A stretch of DNA of 64,000 nucleotides from Herbiconiux daphne (GTDB lineage: Bacteria; Actinomycetota; Actinomycetes; Actinomycetales; Microbacteriaceae), in NCBI RefSeq assembly GCF_024979295.1, contig NZ_JANLCJ010000005.1, forward strand, positions 186,001-250,000, read 5' to 3'. Below the pieces are notes generated by a model. It ran no database searches. It saw only the letters and a list, made by a program, of their open reading frames with translations, and had not been told where the DNA came from. Positions within the stretch are counted from its first letter, which is position 1. Every line of letters begins with the position of its first letter. Both the position numbers and the translations under genes were made by a program. Below, piece by piece: positions 19,731-28,041 of this stretch.

Positions 19731-21082
19731 TGGGCGATCATCGCGAGCTGGAGGTCGCGTTCCGTGAGGAGTGGCCGCGCATCCTCGGAAGCGTGCTGCG
19801 GTTCACGGGCGACCTCCAGCTCGCGGAGGACTGCGTGCAGGAGGCGTTCGCCCGCGCGCTCACGGCCGCGCAGACCGAGACGCTGCGCAACCCGGCGTCG
19901 TGGATCACCACGACCGCCAAGCACCTCGCCGTCGACCAGCTGCGACGCGAAGCGAGCCTGGCCCGCAACTTCGGCAAGCTCGCCGCGGATGCCGCCGACG
20001 CCTCCGCCCGGGCCGCCGACGCCGTGGGCGCCGACTCGTTCGCGGTGTCGCTCGACGACGACCGCCTGCAGCTGATCTACCTCACCTGCCACCCCGGCCT
20101 GAGCGAGGAGGCGCGGCTCTGCACCGCCCTGCGCGCGGTCTGCGGTGTGCCGACGGCCGAGATCGCCGACCTCTTCCTCGTGAAAGAGGCCACCATGGCC
20201 GCGCGGCTCACCCGCGCGAAGAAGCGCATCCAGAACGGCGGAGCCCCTGGGGGAGTGGGCGATGCCGCGGGCGCTCCGCCGCGCATCCGCCTCGAGATGC
20301 CGGATGCCGCCGAGCTCGCCGCGCGCACAGACGACGTGCTCACGACCGTGTACCTGCTCTACACCACCGGGCACACCGCACCGGCGGGTCACGAGTTGAG
20401 CCGATCGGTCACGACCTCGGCGGCCCTCGGGCTCGCACGCTCGGTGGTGCGGCTCGCCCCGCGACACCTCGAGGCGCGCGGGCTGCTCGCGCTGCTGCTG
20501 CTCTCGGAGGCACGGGCACCCGGCCGCGTCGACGCCGACGGCGCCGCGGTCAGTCTCGAAGACGCCGACCGTTCGCTCTGGAACCGCGACCTGATCGAGG
20601 AGGGCCTCACCCAGGCCACGATCGCCCTCGCCGGGCGCGGCCGCTTCGCCCTGCAGGCCGGCATCTCGGGGCTGCACGCCGACGCCTCGGCCTGGGAGGC
20701 CACCGACTGGGTGTCGATCGTGTCGCTCTACGACGCTCTCGCCGCCCGCTGGCCCTCGCCGGCGGTGCTGCTCAACCGCATCGTCGCGCGCAGCTTCCTG
20801 CACTCCGTCGGGCCCGAGGCCGCGCTCGCCGAACTCGACGCCTTCGAGCGCGACTCGCCGCCCGCGGCTGCGCCGGCGTTCGCCGCGCAGCTCGCGGCCG
20901 CCCGCGCCGACCTGCTGCGCCGCGCCGATCGCCCCGCCGAGGCATCCGCCGCCTACCGCGTCGCCGTGGCACTCGAGGCCAACGGTGCCTTGCGGGCTTT
21001 CTTAACCCAAAAACTGGAGGCCCTGACACTCCCACAACCCCCTCGAGAAGTCACAGATCGGTCGAAAAAGGGCTCGGGATGA
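19730..21082 (+). CDS. ECF RNA polymerase sigma factor, ECF42 type
   Basis: This 450-residue sigma factor has an N-terminal sigma-2 region (AEDCVQEAFARALTAA, LRNPASWITTTAKHLAVDQL) and sigma-4 (GVPTAEIADLFLVKEATMAA, then RLTRAKKRI). A long C-terminal helical, TPR-like extension of about 250 residues follows. That layout, the absence of an anti-sigma gene and the DGPF partner upstream define the ECF42 group, in which the C-terminal domain is needed for activity. The last 15-20 residues (LPQPPREVTDRSKKGSG) are encoded by the left half of an intergenic hairpin and do not look like the family, suggesting that the original stop was lost. Confidence 0.92.
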   Translation: MGDHRELEVAFREEWPRILGSVLRFTGDLQLAEDCVQEAFARALTAAQTETLRNPASWITTTAKHLAVDQLRREASLARNFGKLAADAADASARAADAVGADSFAVSLDDDRLQLIYLTCHPGLSEEARLCTALRAVCGVPTAEIADLFLVKEATMAARLTRAKKRIQNGGAPGGVGDAAGAPPRIRLEMPDAAELAARTDDVLTTVYLLYTTGHTAPAGHELSRSVTTSAALGLARSVVRLAPRHLEARGLLALLLLSEARAPGRVDADGAAVSLEDADRSLWNRDLIEEGLTQATIALAGRGRFALQAGISGLHADASAWEATDWVSIVSLYDALAARWPSPAVLLNRIVARSFLHSVGPEAALAELDAFERDSPPAAAPAFAAQLAAARADLLRRADRPAEASAAYRVAVALEANGALRAFLTQKLEALTLPQPPREVTDRSKKGSG

Positions 21083-21104
21083 CCCAAAAGTGACTTCTGG
21101 GGGT
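21037..21104. repeat. Interrupted palindrome at the end of the sigma factor gene
   Basis: ACCCCC-tcg-AGAAGTCAC (21037-21054) pairs with GTGACTTCT-GGGGGT (21090-21104): 9 + 6 bp of perfect complementarity with a 3-nt bulge around a 35-nt centre. The left arm lies inside the sigma factor coding region and the right arm in the gap before leuB. Its role may be terminator or repeat element. Confidence 0.55.
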
Positions 21105-21139
21105 GAGAGAGCGAGCCAGACCAGGTGAGCCCGGGCGGC

Positions 21140-21145
21140 TAATGT
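21140..21145 (+). promoter_or_regulatory. -10 box of leuB, leaderless start
   Basis: TAATGT lies 6 nt upstream of the ATG at 21152. No Shine-Dalgarno is present, so a leaderless leuB transcript is predicted. Confidence 0.45.
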
Positions 21146-21151
21146 TTATAC

Positions 21152-22225
21152 ATGGCACGCACGATCAAGCTCGCACTCATTCCCGGTGACGGGATCGGCC
21201 CCGAAGTCGTCACCGAGGCCGTCAAGGTGCTCGACGCGGTCACCGCGGGCAGCGACATCGAGTTCGCGAAGACGCACTTCTCGCTGGGCGCCACGCGCTA
21301 TCTCGAGACCGGTGACGTGCTCACCGACGACGATCTCGCCGCGATCAGCGCCCACGACGTCATCCTGCTCGGCGCCGTCGGGGGAGTGCCGGGCGACCCG
21401 CGGCTCGCCAACGCGAACATCGAGCGCGGCCTGCTGCTGAAGCTGCGGTTCTCGCTCGACCACTACGTGAATCTGCGCCCCACCACCATCTACCCCGGTG
21501 TGCCGAGCCCGCTCGCGAGCCACGGCGACGTCGACTTCGTGGTCGTGCGCGAGGGAACCGAGGGCCCCTACGTCGGCAACGGCGGCGCCATCCGGGGCGG
21601 AACGCCGCACGAGATCGCGAACGAGGTGTCGGTCAACACCGCCTTCGGGGTGGAGCGGGTGGTGCGCTTCGCATTCGCCGCGGCATCCGCTCGTCGCAAG
21701 AAGCTGACCCTCGTGCACAAGACCAACGTGCTCACCTTCGCCGGCGGCCTCTGGAAGAGGCTCGTCGACGAGGTGGGGGCCACTTTCCCAGAAGTGGACG
21801 TCGACTACCTGCACGTCGATGCCGCGACCATCTTCTTGGTGACCGACCCTGCTAGATTTGACGTGATCGTCACAGACAACCTCTTCGGCGACATTCTCAC
21901 CGACCTCGCCGGCGCAATCAGCGGCGGAATCGGATTGGCGGCCTCGGGCAACATCAACCCCGACGGCACCTACCCTTCGATGTTCGAACCGGTCCACGGA
22001 TCCGCTCCCGACATCGCAGGCCAGCAGAAGGCCGATCCCACCGCAGCGATCCTCTCGGTCGCGATGCTGCTCGACCACCTCCAGCTGACCGACGCGGCCA
22101 CCCGCGTTCGCGACGCCGTGGTGGCCGACATCGCCACCCGCACCGACTCTTCGCGCACCACGTCGCAGATCGGTGACGCGATCGCCTCCGCGCTGGCCGC
22201 ACCGGCCCTCACTCAGACCCTTTGA
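21152..22225 (+). CDS. leuB: 3-isopropylmalate dehydrogenase
   Basis: The enzyme oxidatively decarboxylates 3-isopropylmalate to 2-oxoisocaproate in leucine synthesis, with NAD+ and a divalent metal. The 357-residue protein has the N-terminal [14 protein letters not shown], substrate arginines around [29 protein letters not shown], and the metal-binding motif [13 protein letters not shown]. The NAD-selecting region HGSAPDIAG is also present. It is followed after 13 bp by ilvE, so the last two steps of leucine synthesis are co-transcribed. Confidence 0.96.
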   Translation: MARTIKLALIPGDGIGPEVVTEAVKVLDAVTAGSDIEFAKTHFSLGATRYLETGDVLTDDDLAAISAHDVILLGAVGGVPGDPRLANANIERGLLLKLRFSLDHYVNLRPTTIYPGVPSPLASHGDVDFVVVREGTEGPYVGNGGAIRGGTPHEIANEVSVNTAFGVERVVRFAFAAASARRKKLTLVHKTNVLTFAGGLWKRLVDEVGATFPEVDVDYLHVDAATIFLVTDPARFDVIVTDNLFGDILTDLAGAISGGIGLAASGNINPDGTYPSMFEPVHGSAPDIAGQQKADPTAAILSVAMLLDHLQLTDAATRVRDAVVADIATRTDSSRTTSQIGDAIASALAAPALTQTL

Positions 22226-22238
22226 CGAAAGACAGACC

Positions 22239-23351
22239 ATGACTCTCGCTCCGACCTCCACTTTTCCGCTGCAGTTCGACCTCACGCCGTCACAGGATGC
22301 GCGTGCCGAGGCCGAGCGCGAGGTCATCCTCGCCGACCCCGGCTTCGGCAAGCACTTCACCGACCACATGGTGAAGATCGACTGGACGGTCGACGAGGGC
22401 TGGCACGACGCGAGCGTCATTCCCTACGGCCCCCTGCTGCTCGACCCGTCGGCAGCCGTGCTGCACTACGCGCAGGAGATCTTCGAGGGGCTCAAGGCCT
22501 ACCGTCACGCCGACGGCTCGATCTGGACCTTCCGGCCCGAGAAGAACGCCGAGCGCCTGCAGCGATCCGCCCGCCGCCTCGCGCTGCCCGAGCTCTCGGT
22601 GGAGGACTTCGTGGAGTCGCTGCGCCAGCTCGTCGCTGTCGACGGATCGTGGGTGCCGTCGGCGCCCGAGACGAGCCTCTACATCAGGCCGTTCATGATC
22701 GCGAACGAGTCGTTCCTCGGCGTGCGGCCCTCGCAGAAGGTCGGCTACTACGTGATCGCGAGCCCGGCGGGCGCCTACTTCAAGGGCGGCGTGGCACCGG
22801 TGTCGATCTGGCTGTCGACCGAGTACTCCCGCGCCGGCCGCGGGGGCACCGGGGCCGCGAAGTGCGGCGGCAACTACGCGGCCTCGCTGCTGCCGCAGCA
22901 GGAGGCCTACGAGAACGGATGCGCCCAGGTGCTCTTCCTCGACGGCGAGACCGGCGAGCACGTCGATGAGCTCGGCGGCATGAACGTGTTCTTCGTGCAC
23001 CAGGGGGGCACGATCGTCACCCCGCGCCTCACGGGCACCATTCTCGAGGGCATCACGCGCGACAGCATCATCCAGCTCGCCCACGATCGCGGGCTGACCG
23101 TCGAGGAGCGTGACGTGACCATCGACGAGTGGCGCGACGGCATCGCCTCGGGCGAGATCACCGAGGTCTTCGCGTGCGGCACGGCCGCTGTGATCACGCC
23201 CATCTCGGCGCTCAAGTCGCCCGACTTCACGATCGGCGACGAGAACGCGCCGGCGGGCGAGCTGACGATGTCGATCCGGCAGGAGCTCACCGACATCCAG
23301 TACGGCCGGCGGCCCGACCGCCACGGCTGGCTGACCCGTCTGGACGCGTGA
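22239..23351 (+). CDS. ilvE: Branched-chain amino acid aminotransferase
   Basis: This PLP enzyme of fold type IV interconverts leucine, isoleucine and valine with their 2-oxo acids. The 370-residue protein is of the long class II type. The Schiff-base lysine is in GAAKCGGNYAASL, with the cofactor glutamate in ITEVFACGTAA downstream. The N-terminal substrate loop includes LHYAQEIFEGLKAYRH. The ATG at 22239 gives the family N-terminus, although a Shine-Dalgarno is weak (GAAAGA). It lies directly downstream of leuB. Confidence 0.95.
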   Translation: MTLAPTSTFPLQFDLTPSQDARAEAEREVILADPGFGKHFTDHMVKIDWTVDEGWHDASVIPYGPLLLDPSAAVLHYAQEIFEGLKAYRHADGSIWTFRPEKNAERLQRSARRLALPELSVEDFVESLRQLVAVDGSWVPSAPETSLYIRPFMIANESFLGVRPSQKVGYYVIASPAGAYFKGGVAPVSIWLSTEYSRAGRGGTGAAKCGGNYAASLLPQQEAYENGCAQVLFLDGETGEHVDELGGMNVFFVHQGGTIVTPRLTGTILEGITRDSIIQLAHDRGLTVEERDVTIDEWRDGIASGEITEVFACGTAAVITPISALKSPDFTIGDENAPAGELTMSIRQELTDIQYGRRPDRHGWLTRLDA

Positions 23352-23358
23352 GCCGGCG

Positions 23359-24135
23359 ATGAAGATCGCACGGTTCAGCCACAAGGGCGCCATCAACTTC
23401 GGCATCGTCGACCAGAGCGACACCGGCGCCACCGAACTGGTGGTGCTGAACGGCGACCCGATGTTCGCCGGCTTCGACACAACGGGCGAGCGGGTTCCGC
23501 TGGCCGACGCCCCCATTCTGGCCCCGGTCATTCCGCGGTCGAAGGTGGTGGCCGTGGGCAAGAACTACCGCGACCACGTGGCCGAGATGGGCGGTGGCGA
23601 GGCGCCGTCGGAGCCCCTGCTGTTCTTGAAGCCGAACACCTCGGTGATCGGGCCCGGCGACCGCATCGTGCGGCCACCCCAGTCGTCGCGGGTCGACTTC
23701 GAGGGCGAACTGGCGGTGGTGATCGGGTCGGTGGCGAAGAACGTCGCCGAGGCCGACGCCGCCGGCGTGATCTTCGGCTACACCATCGCCAATGACGTGA
23801 CCGCACGCGACCTGCAGCGCAGCGACGGCCAGTGGGCCCGGGCGAAGGGGTTCGACACCTTCTGCCCGCTCGGCCCGGTGATCGAGACCGAGTTCGATCT
23901 CGCGGCGTCGAACCTCGAGACCCGTCTCAACGGGGTGCTGAAGCAGAGCGCGCCGCTGACCGACATGATCCACTCGGTGCCCGCGATCGTGGCCTACGCC
24001 TCAGCCGTGTTCACCCTGCTGCCGGGCGACGTCATCCTCACCGGAACGCCGGCCGGCATCGAGCAGATGGAGTCGGGCGACACCGTCGAGGTCGAGGTCT
24101 CGGGCATCGGCGTGCTGCGCAACACGGTGGTCTGA
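23359..24135 (+). CDS. Fumarylacetoacetate hydrolase family protein
   Basis: The 258-residue FAH-fold protein has VVAVGKNYRDHVAEMG, metal-binding glutamates in SRVDFEGELAVVIG, and GYTIANDVTARDLQ. Members cleave or decarboxylate beta-dicarbonyl acids; many uncharacterised ones are acylpyruvate hydrolases or oxaloacetate decarboxylases. Starting 8 bp after ilvE, it is in the same operon, an arrangement conserved in related actinobacteria. That suggests metabolite repair or removal of a 2-oxo-acid by-product (inference). Confidence 0.9.
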   Translation: MKIARFSHKGAINFGIVDQSDTGATELVVLNGDPMFAGFDTTGERVPLADAPILAPVIPRSKVVAVGKNYRDHVAEMGGGEAPSEPLLFLKPNTSVIGPGDRIVRPPQSSRVDFEGELAVVIGSVAKNVAEADAAGVIFGYTIANDVTARDLQRSDGQWARAKGFDTFCPLGPVIETEFDLAASNLETRLNGVLKQSAPLTDMIHSVPAIVAYASAVFTLLPGDVILTGTPAGIEQMESGDTVEVEVSGIGVLRNTVV

Positions 24136-24168
24136 GCGCGACCGTCGTCTGAGCACCACAGGCGCGGG

Positions 24169-24624
24169 CTAGGCCCTCACGTCGGCCGCGGGCGAGAGCC
24201 CCGCGGCGGCGTCGAGCGCGTCGAGCGCCGCGGCCAGCGAGTCGATCTGCTCGTCGTCGAGCTCGTGAAACAGCTCGAGCACCCGCCGTGCCCGCTCGGA
24301 GCGCGCACGCAGAATGGCCTCGTCGCCCGCCTCGGTCGACTGCACGAAGAACGAGCGGCCGTCGTCGGGGTCTGACGTGCGCGACACGAGCTTGCGGGTC
24401 TCGAGATCGGCCAGCAGCCGGGTGATGGTGGGTGCCGCCACCCGCTCGACGCGCGCGAGGTCGCCGGGCCGGATGGGGCCGTCGCGCACGATCGTCGACA
24501 GCGCCGACACCTGCCCCGGCGTCAGGGTGTCGCTGGTGGCCCGGATGCGCCGGTTGAGGCGCCCCACGGCGAGAGCGAGGCGCGCGGCGACCTCGGAACG
24601 GTCGGGGCCGGAATGGTTCGTCAT
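24169..24624 (-). CDS. MarR-family transcriptional regulator
   Basis: The 151-residue winged-helix protein has dimerisation helices at both ends and a central wHTH (LTPGQVSALSTIVRDGPIRP, then VAAPTITRLLADLETRKLV). The wing contains RTSDPDDGRSFFVQST. MarR proteins typically repress an adjacent exporter or enzyme until a small phenolic ligand binds. No gene is directly divergent within 40 bp; the hydrolase upstream on the same strand and the exporter at 26330 are possible targets. Confidence 0.9.
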   Translation of the reverse strand: MTNHSGPDRSEVAARLALAVGRLNRRIRATSDTLTPGQVSALSTIVRDGPIRPGDLARVERVAAPTITRLLADLETRKLVSRTSDPDDGRSFFVQSTEAGDEAILRARSERARRVLELFHELDDEQIDSLAAALDALDAAAGLSPAADVRA

Positions 24625-24722
24625 CGAGTTGGGCTCTCAGTCACCGGGTGGAAGGGTAGGGACGAGTCTTCCACATGCCGCTGACGTTCGCGCCGACCGA
24701 ACGCGCGAGTGCGGCGAAGTCG

Positions 24723-25574
24723 TCAGTCGTTGCCCGTCTGCTTGGTGAGGAACACCAGCACCTCGTCGGCCACCTCGCGCCAGCCGTGATCGATCGTCAG
24801 CGAGTGCCCGCGATCGGGGATCTCGAGGTACTCGGTCGTGCCGGGGTTCTTCGACTGGATCTTGTAGGCCGCCTCGACCATCGCGGGCGGCACCGTGTTG
24901 TCGGCCGCGCCGGCGATCAGCAGCAGCGGGCCGCGCTCGGGGTTCTTCGAGTCGACCTTGGTCTGGGTGAACGGGTTGAAGTTCGCCGTGGCCGCCTGGA
25001 ACAGGGGCACACCGGATGCCGCCACGTGATAGGTCTTCCACAGCTCCTCGGCCTCGTCGGCGTCGAGTGCGTTCGCCCACCCGAAGGTGAACTGCTCGAG
25101 CGTGAGCGAGACCGCGCGGCCGAAGTTGAGCGGGTTGGCCAGCACCGGAGCCGACGACTTGAGCGACGAGGCCGGCAACGGCAGCACACCCTGGAAGGGT
25201 GCCGGATCGATGGCGACGGTGGCCTCGCTCGCCCCTTCGCCGGCGATCTTCTGCGCGATCAGCCCGCCGAACGAGTGCCCGACGACAGCCGGGGTGAGGG
25301 TCAGGCCGTCGATGGCCTCGAGGTAGTGCTCGGTGACCTGTTTCACCATCTTGTGCGCGAAGACGTCGGGGTCTTTGCGGGCCTCGTCGACGCTCGCGGG
25401 GTCGTCGGGCCAGCCCGGGGCGATGGTGGTGAACCCGTTCTCTTCGAACAGGGCGCGCCAGGCGTCCCAGCTGCTGGAGAGCAGCCAGAGGCCGTGCACG
25501 AAGACGACGGGCTGCAGACCGGTGGCGTTCGCACGCTCGATCTGCTGGAGTTCGGTGTCGGTGAGGGTGGTCAC
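24723..25574 (-). CDS. Alpha/beta hydrolase
   Basis: The 283-residue serine hydrolase begins at a GTG with AAGGA 7 nt upstream. The oxyanion motif is VVFVHGLWLLSSSWDAW, the nucleophile elbow VVGHSFGGLIAQ, the acid is in IAGAADNTVPP, and the histidine in PDRGHSLTIDHGW, so the triad is complete. There is no signal peptide, so it is cytoplasmic. Related proteins are esterases or lipase-like enzymes of unknown substrate. The frame stays open far upstream to 26345, but that part reads antisense to the SRPBCC gene and is not coding. Confidence 0.88.
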   Translation of the reverse strand: MTTLTDTELQQIERANATGLQPVVFVHGLWLLSSSWDAWRALFEENGFTTIAPGWPDDPASVDEARKDPDVFAHKMVKQVTEHYLEAIDGLTLTPAVVGHSFGGLIAQKIAGEGASEATVAIDPAPFQGVLPLPASSLKSSAPVLANPLNFGRAVSLTLEQFTFGWANALDADEAEELWKTYHVAASGVPLFQAATANFNPFTQTKVDSKNPERGPLLLIAGAADNTVPPAMVEAAYKIQSKNPGTTEYLEIPDRGHSLTIDHGWREVADEVLVFLTKQTGND

Positions 25575-25731
25575 GGGACGTCCTTTCCGGGGGAGGAGGC
25601 GAGACTGCGCGGTGATCCAGTCGGTTGTGATCGAGACGCTAGTGGGAACGCTCTCACGGGCGCAAGGGACATCCGTCGCGAATTCCGCCGCGTGCGTAGA
25701 CCGGCCGGGCCGGAGCGCCCAGAATGAAGGC

Positions 25732-26175
25732 ATGGAGTCGAACGAGACGGTCACGCGGGAGTTCACCATCGTCATCGAGGCCGAGCCGTCTCGGGTCTGG
25801 ACGGCGCTCACCTCGCCCGAGTACACCACCGAGTGGTGGTTCGCGAACACGGTCGAGTCGACATGGCAGGTGGGGGCGCCGATCACCTTCGTCGACGAGC
25901 TCGGGCTGCCGAACATCCTCGGTGAGGTGCTGGTGTTCGAGCCGCCGTCACGGCTGTCGACGACCTTCCTGCCGGTGTGGTCGAACGAGGTGCAGCAGAG
26001 CGGGGCCACGCGCGTGGACTGGCAGCTCTCGGCCTTCGACGACATCGGCGACGCACAGAGCACCCGGGTGAACCTGACCCATTCCGGGGTCGAGCCGGGA
26101 AGCGTGCTCGACCGGGAGACGACCCCCGGGTGGGAATACCTGCTCGAGAGCTTGAAGAAGCTGCTCGAACGGTGA
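25732..26175 (+). CDS. SRPBCC (Aha1/START-like) domain protein
   Basis: The 147-residue protein has the helix-grip fold pattern of the Aha1/AHSA1-type SRPBCC family: FTIVIEAEPSRVWTALTSPE at the start, WWFANTVESTWQVG, then a C-terminal amphipathic helix (WEYLLESLKKLLER). Members bind hydrophobic ligands; specific roles are mostly unknown. CAGAAT lies 6 nt before the ATG, so a leaderless start is possible, with GAAGG too close to serve as a Shine-Dalgarno. Confidence 0.87.
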   Translation: MESNETVTREFTIVIEAEPSRVWTALTSPEYTTEWWFANTVESTWQVGAPITFVDELGLPNILGEVLVFEPPSRLSTTFLPVWSNEVQQSGATRVDWQLSAFDDIGDAQSTRVNLTHSGVEPGSVLDRETTPGWEYLLESLKKLLER

Positions 26176-26201
26176 CCGCCTGGCGGCGCCGGCCGCCAAT
26201 G

Positions 26202-26216
26202 TGTACACTGTCTACA
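26202..26216. promoter_or_regulatory. Promoter/operator candidate TGTA-N7-TACA upstream of the MFS exporter
   Basis: TGTA (26202-26205) and TACA (26213-26216) form a dyad. The same segment reads as two direct repeats, GTGTACA and GTCTACA, 9 bp apart. TACACT at 26204-26209 fits a -10 box. An operator overlapping a promoter is the usual layout for exporters controlled by TetR or MarR proteins, and the MarR at 24169-24624 is the nearest candidate. Confidence 0.3.
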
Positions 26217-26329
26217 TCGGTGTTCCGGTTCAGATGGAATACCACGCACCATCCTCGGTGTTCCCCTTGAGAACCTCTTCTCCTCGGCGTCGCCGCCAGC
26301 CCTCTCGCCTTCTTCTGAACAGGACTCTT

Positions 26330-27874
26330 GTGACCGACAGCTCATCGCCCGCGATCACCGACACCCCCGCGGCCTCGGTGCCGGCATCCGCCGCGCCCGG
26401 CCCCGACAGCGACCGGCTCGCACGGCGTAACCGCCTCGTCATCAACCTGCTGCTGGTGGCGACGTTCGTCGTCATCCTCAACGAGACCATCATGGGTGTC
26501 GCGATTCCGCACCTGGTGGTCGATCTCAACATCACTGAGGTCGCCGCCCAGTGGCTCTCGACCGCGTTCATGCTGACCATGGCCGTCGTGATTCCGATCA
26601 CCGGGTTCCTGCTGCAGCGCTTCAACACGCGGCCGGTGTTCATCGTGGCGATGTCGTTGTTCTCACTCGGCACGCTGATCGCGGCGATGGCCCCCGGCTT
26701 CGAGGTGCTGCTCGTCGCCCGCGTGGTGCAGGCCAGCGGCACGGCCATCATGATGCCGCTGCTCATGACCACCGTGATGACTCTGGTGCCGCCCGCGACG
26801 CGCGGCCGCACCATGGGCAACATCTCGATCGTGATCTCGGTGGCGCCCGCCATCGGGCCGACGATCTCGGGCATCATCCTGAGCACCCTGACCTGGCGGT
26901 GGATGTTCATCCTCGTGCTTCCGATCGCCATAGGCGCCCTGGTGCTCGGGGCGATGCGGGTGCAGAACGTCACCGAGCCGCGAGCGGTTCCGATCGACGT
27001 GTTCTCGGTCATCCTGTCGGCGTTCGGTTTCGGCGGGCTGGTCTACGGCCTCAGCAACATCGGCGGGGCGAGCGCCACCTTCCTGTCGAGCTGGTTGCCG
27101 CTGATCGTGGGTATCGTGGCGCTCGGCGCCTTCGTGATGCGGCAGCTCGCGCTGCAGCGCACCGACCGCGCGCTACTCGACCTGCGCACGTTCCGCTCGC
27201 GCACCTTCACCGTGGCCATCATCCTCATGGCGATCAGCATGATGGCGCTGTTCGGCACCATCATCGTGCTGCCGTTCTTCATGCAGAACGTGCTGCAGCT
27301 CGACGCCCTCACCACGGGCCTGCTGCTGCTTCCGGGCGGCATCGTGATGGGAGTGCTCGCGCCGTTCGTGGGCCGCCTCTACGACCGCTTCGGGCCGACC
27401 GTGCTGCTGGTGCCCGGCGCCGTGATCGTGAGCGGGGTGCTCTGGGGCCTCACCATGGTGAACGAGAACACCTCGATGTGGTGGGTGCTGGCCGCCCACG
27501 TCACGCTGAGCATCGGCCTGGCGCTGATGTTCACGCCGCTGTTCACCGCCGGTCTCGGAGCGCTGCGGCCGCGGTTGTACTCACACGGCTCCGCCATCGT
27601 GGGCACGGTGCAGCAGCTCGCGGGCGCCAGCGGAACCGCCCTGTTCATCGCCGTGATGGCGGGCGTCACGCTGTCGCAGCAGACGGCGGGGGCGTCGGCC
27701 ATCAGCGCCTCGGCCGCCGGCATCCAGGCCGCGTTCCTCTGCGGCGCGATCATCTCGACCTTCGGCATCGTCGCCGCGTTCTTCGTGCGGCGCCCCGCGG
27801 TGTCGCCCGAAGACGAGCAGCTGCTCGACGAGGAGGCCGGCGCCGCGTCGGAGGGCGCGGTGTTCGGGCACTGA
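26330..27874 (+). CDS. MFS drug exporter, DHA2 (EmrB/QacA) family
   Basis: The 514-residue inner-membrane protein has the 14-helix pattern of DHA2 proton antiporters. Motif C-like and loop features include ETIMGVAIPHLVVDLN, QWLSTAFMLTMAVVIPITGF and RVVQASGTAIMMPLLMTTVM. The GTG start at 26330 has AGGA 6 nt upstream, and the N-terminal 30 residues are polar and cytoplasmic. Longer upstream starts would translate a poorly conserved basic stretch. It probably exports toxic organic compounds; the substrate is unknown. Confidence 0.92.
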   Translation: MTDSSSPAITDTPAASVPASAAPGPDSDRLARRNRLVINLLLVATFVVILNETIMGVAIPHLVVDLNITEVAAQWLSTAFMLTMAVVIPITGFLLQRFNTRPVFIVAMSLFSLGTLIAAMAPGFEVLLVARVVQASGTAIMMPLLMTTVMTLVPPATRGRTMGNISIVISVAPAIGPTISGIILSTLTWRWMFILVLPIAIGALVLGAMRVQNVTEPRAVPIDVFSVILSAFGFGGLVYGLSNIGGASATFLSSWLPLIVGIVALGAFVMRQLALQRTDRALLDLRTFRSRTFTVAIILMAISMMALFGTIIVLPFFMQNVLQLDALTTGLLLLPGGIVMGVLAPFVGRLYDRFGPTVLLVPGAVIVSGVLWGLTMVNENTSMWWVLAAHVTLSIGLALMFTPLFTAGLGALRPRLYSHGSAIVGTVQQLAGASGTALFIAVMAGVTLSQQTAGASAISASAAGIQAAFLCGAIISTFGIVAAFFVRRPAVSPEDEQLLDEEAGAASEGAVFGH

Positions 27875-27907
27875 CCCGGGGCCTGGGCCCGATGACCCCG
27901 GATGCCG

Positions 27908-28012
27908 CTAGAACTGCGGCGGCTCCGGCGGCGCCTCGGGCGGATCGGTCGGTGCGCCGGGCGGGGGAGCGGGCTGCTCGGGCGGAACGTAGGGCGGTGG
28001 CTGAGTCGACAT
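27908..28012 (-). CDS. Possible 34-aa proline-rich peptide
   Basis: A short frame follows the response regulator on the same strand, 29 bp after its stop. The product begins MSTQPPPYVPPEQ and about 40% of its residues are proline. An AGGG about 10 nt upstream is a weak ribosome site. It could be a genuine small protein ending the two-component operon, or chance, since proline-rich frames arise easily in G/C-rich DNA. No family recognised. Confidence 0.35.
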   Translation of the reverse strand: MSTQPPPYVPPEQPAPPPGAPTDPPEAPPEPPQF

Positions 28013-28041
28013 GCAGCCGACCCTACTCGCGTGACGCGGGA

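Noticed and set aside
24130..24154. Direct repeat GTCTGAGC twice with 17-bp period at the end of the FAH gene
   Set aside because: Short, G/C-typical and partly coding; no further symmetry that suggests a terminator or operator.
25575..26345. Upstream extension of the alpha/beta hydrolase frame
   Set aside because: It is antisense to the SRPBCC gene. A GTG with a good ribosome site at 25574 gives a full-length hydrolase.
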